A stretch of DNA of 8,633 nucleotides from contig JABDPH010000357.1 of the NCBI GenBank assembly GCA_013042925.1, positions 1 to 8,633 of the forward strand, read 5' to 3'. A program made the translations under genes and the position numbers. This DNA comes from Eudoraea sp. GTDB lineage: Bacteria > Bacteroidota > Bacteroidia > Flavobacteriales > Flavobacteriaceae. Below, in pieces: positions 7,584 to 8,633 of the stretch (the first letter of the stretch is position 1; each line of letters starts with the position of its first letter). A model generated the notes under the pieces. It was not told the DNA's origin, ran no database searches, and saw nothing but the letters and a program-made list of their open reading frames with translations.

Positions 7584-8633
7584 TTATCGCATAGATTCCA
7601 GAACTTTCTCCTCACCGGCCTTATTTGAAAAATTAACAGCACATTCTATTAAAGCCAAATGTGAGTACGCCTGTGGGAAATTGCCTAGCAATCTTTTGGT
7701 TTTAAAATCAATGTCTTCGCTAAAAAGCCCCAAATGATTGCTATAGCCTAATATTTTATCAAAAAGTTTTTGGGCTCTTTCTTCCTCTCCAATCTTAAAA
7801 AGACTATTAATAAACCAGAACGTACAGATGGTAAATGACGAGGAAGGTAATCCAAAATCGTCCTCATTCTTATATCTGTACATCAATCCATCATTACTTA
7901 ATTCTTTTTCAATGGCCAATACCGTACTCATGAATTTAGGTTCCCTGGCATTAATAAATCCATAAGACTCCATTAGTAGAACAGAGGCATCCAGATGTTT
8001 CGATCCATAAGACTGGGTAAACGCATTTACCTCGCTATTCCATGAATTCGTATGAATATCCTGCTTTATTTCCTGTTCCAAATCTATCCATTTTTCAAGT
8101 TTTCGTGTTTTTTTAAGTATTCTGGCAACCTTTATAGCACGGTCAATCGCCACCCAACAAAGTACTTTGGAAAAGGTAAAGTGTCTTTCTTCGGTCCTTA
8201 ACTCCCAAATTCCCTTATCAGCTTCTTTCCAGTGCCTTTGTACGATCCAAACAATCCCTTTAGTAATTCCCCATAGTTCTTCTCCATTCTCTATGTTGGT
8301 GCTAAATCTTATCAACTGGGCATGAATTACATCCATTAGAATACCATATATATCATTTTGTTTTTGTGCATAAGCAGCATTGCCTATTCGAACCGGTTTA
8401 GAACCTTTATATCCACTCAAATGATCTAGTGTTTCTTCAGTCAGATTTTTTTCCTTATTAATCCCGTACATTATTTGGAGTTTCTCGTCTTTATCCGGAA
8501 TTAAATCAATAATAAACTGTAAATACCTCTTGGCAACGTTCTCATGCCCTAAGTGAGCCATTACTTTAATAACCATTGAAGCGTCTCTTATCCAACAAAA
8601 TCGATAGTCCCAATTTCTTACCTCTCCTATAGT
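7584..8633 (-). CDS. Glycoside hydrolase family 15 protein (glucoamylase/trehalase type), C-terminal part
   Basis: The last 349 codons of a GH15 enzyme are present. The frame stays open to the window end, and upstream of the ATG at 8576 it reads GEVRNWDYRFCWIRDAS, the hallmark opening of the (alpha/alpha)6 catalytic barrel. That ATG is therefore internal, and roughly 200-300 N-terminal residues are probably missing. The general acid glutamate is in DKGIWELRTEERH (codon 8202-8204) and the general base glutamate in GLFSEDID (codon 7716-7718), followed by LLGNFPQAYSHLALI. The family hydrolyses alpha-glucosidic bonds from the non-reducing end of starch-like glucans or, in several bacterial members, trehalose; the sequence seen does not decide between them. 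No signal peptide can be judged. In many Bacteroidota such genes sit next to trehalose-phosphate synthase genes, which would lie beyond the window (inference from general knowledge). It is convergent with the decarboxylase, 48 bases apart, with no clear terminator between. Confidence 0.9.
   Translation of the reverse strand, partial: TIGEVRNWDYRFCWIRDASMVIKVMAHLGHENVAKRYLQFIIDLIPDKDEKLQIMYGINKEKNLTEETLDHLSGYKGSKPVRIGNAAYAQKQNDIYGILMDVIHAQLIRFSTNIENGEELWGITKGIVWIVQRHWKEADKGIWELRTEERHFTFSKVLCWVAIDRAIKVARILKKTRKLEKWIDLEQEIKQDIHTNSWNSEVNAFTQSYGSKHLDASVLLMESYGFINAREPKFMSTVLAIEKELSNDGLMYRYKNEDDFGLPSSSFTICTFWFINSLFKIGEEERAQKLFDKILGYSNHLGLFSEDIDFKTKRLLGNFPQAYSHLALIECAVNFSNKAGEEKVLESMR

Noticed and set aside
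7576..7588. Small hairpin GATAA-ATG-TTATC between the decarboxylase and GH15 genes as a terminator
   Set aside because: The stem is only 5 bp, AT-rich, without a U-run on either strand, and it overlaps the GH15 stop codon; too weak to call.
8574..8576. ATG at 8576 (- strand) as the start of the GH15 gene
   Set aside because: The upstream codons to the window end encode the conserved GH15 motif RNWDYRFCWIRDA, so the gene extends beyond the window.
1..8633. Mobile element, CRISPR array, tRNA, defence or biosynthetic system
   Set aside because: No transposase or integrase, no terminal or regularly spaced repeats, no tRNA-like fold seen, and every long frame belongs to a common metabolic enzyme family.

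Overview
The window looks like chromosomal DNA of a Bacteroidota bacterium, most likely a flavobacterium. The evidence is the AT-rich base composition, A-rich leaders before start codons instead of strong Shine-Dalgarno sites, a TAnnTTTG-type -7 element, and protein families typical of that group. Codon use looks uniform to the eye. I see no insertion sequence, integrase, tRNA, CRISPR array or other sign of a mobile region.

Left part (1-3882, + strand): the end of a fatty-acid beta-oxidation operon. It contains the C-terminal third of a fused 3-hydroxyacyl-CoA dehydrogenase/enoyl-CoA hydratase (FadN type, cut by the window start), a complete thiolase (FadA) 4 bases downstream, and a complete long-type acyl-CoA dehydrogenase (FadE) 20 bases further on. 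Together they can carry out all steps of the beta-oxidation spiral: acyl-CoA to enoyl-CoA (FadE), hydration and 3-hydroxy oxidation (FadN), and thiolysis to acetyl-CoA (FadA). The order N-A-E is that of the Bacillus subtilis fadNAE operon. A symmetrical hairpin with an A-tract on one side and a T-tract on the other closes the operon and probably also terminates the convergent gene.

Middle (3920-7535): two divergent genes share a 160-base intergenic region. On the - strand is a dipeptidyl-peptidase III (peptidase family M49) with a lipoprotein signal peptide, so the metallopeptidase probably acts outside the cytoplasm. On the + strand is a group II pyridoxal-phosphate amino-acid decarboxylase whose substrate cannot be read from the sequence.

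Right part (7584-8633, - strand): the C-terminal part of a glycoside hydrolase family 15 enzyme (glucoamylase/trehalase type). It runs off the window end, and both catalytic glutamates are visible.

Every long open stretch belongs to a recognisable enzyme family, and no intergenic gap exceeds 160 bases. I found no convincing undescribed system. The points most worth a second look are the lipid-anchored DPP III and the unassigned decarboxylase beside it.
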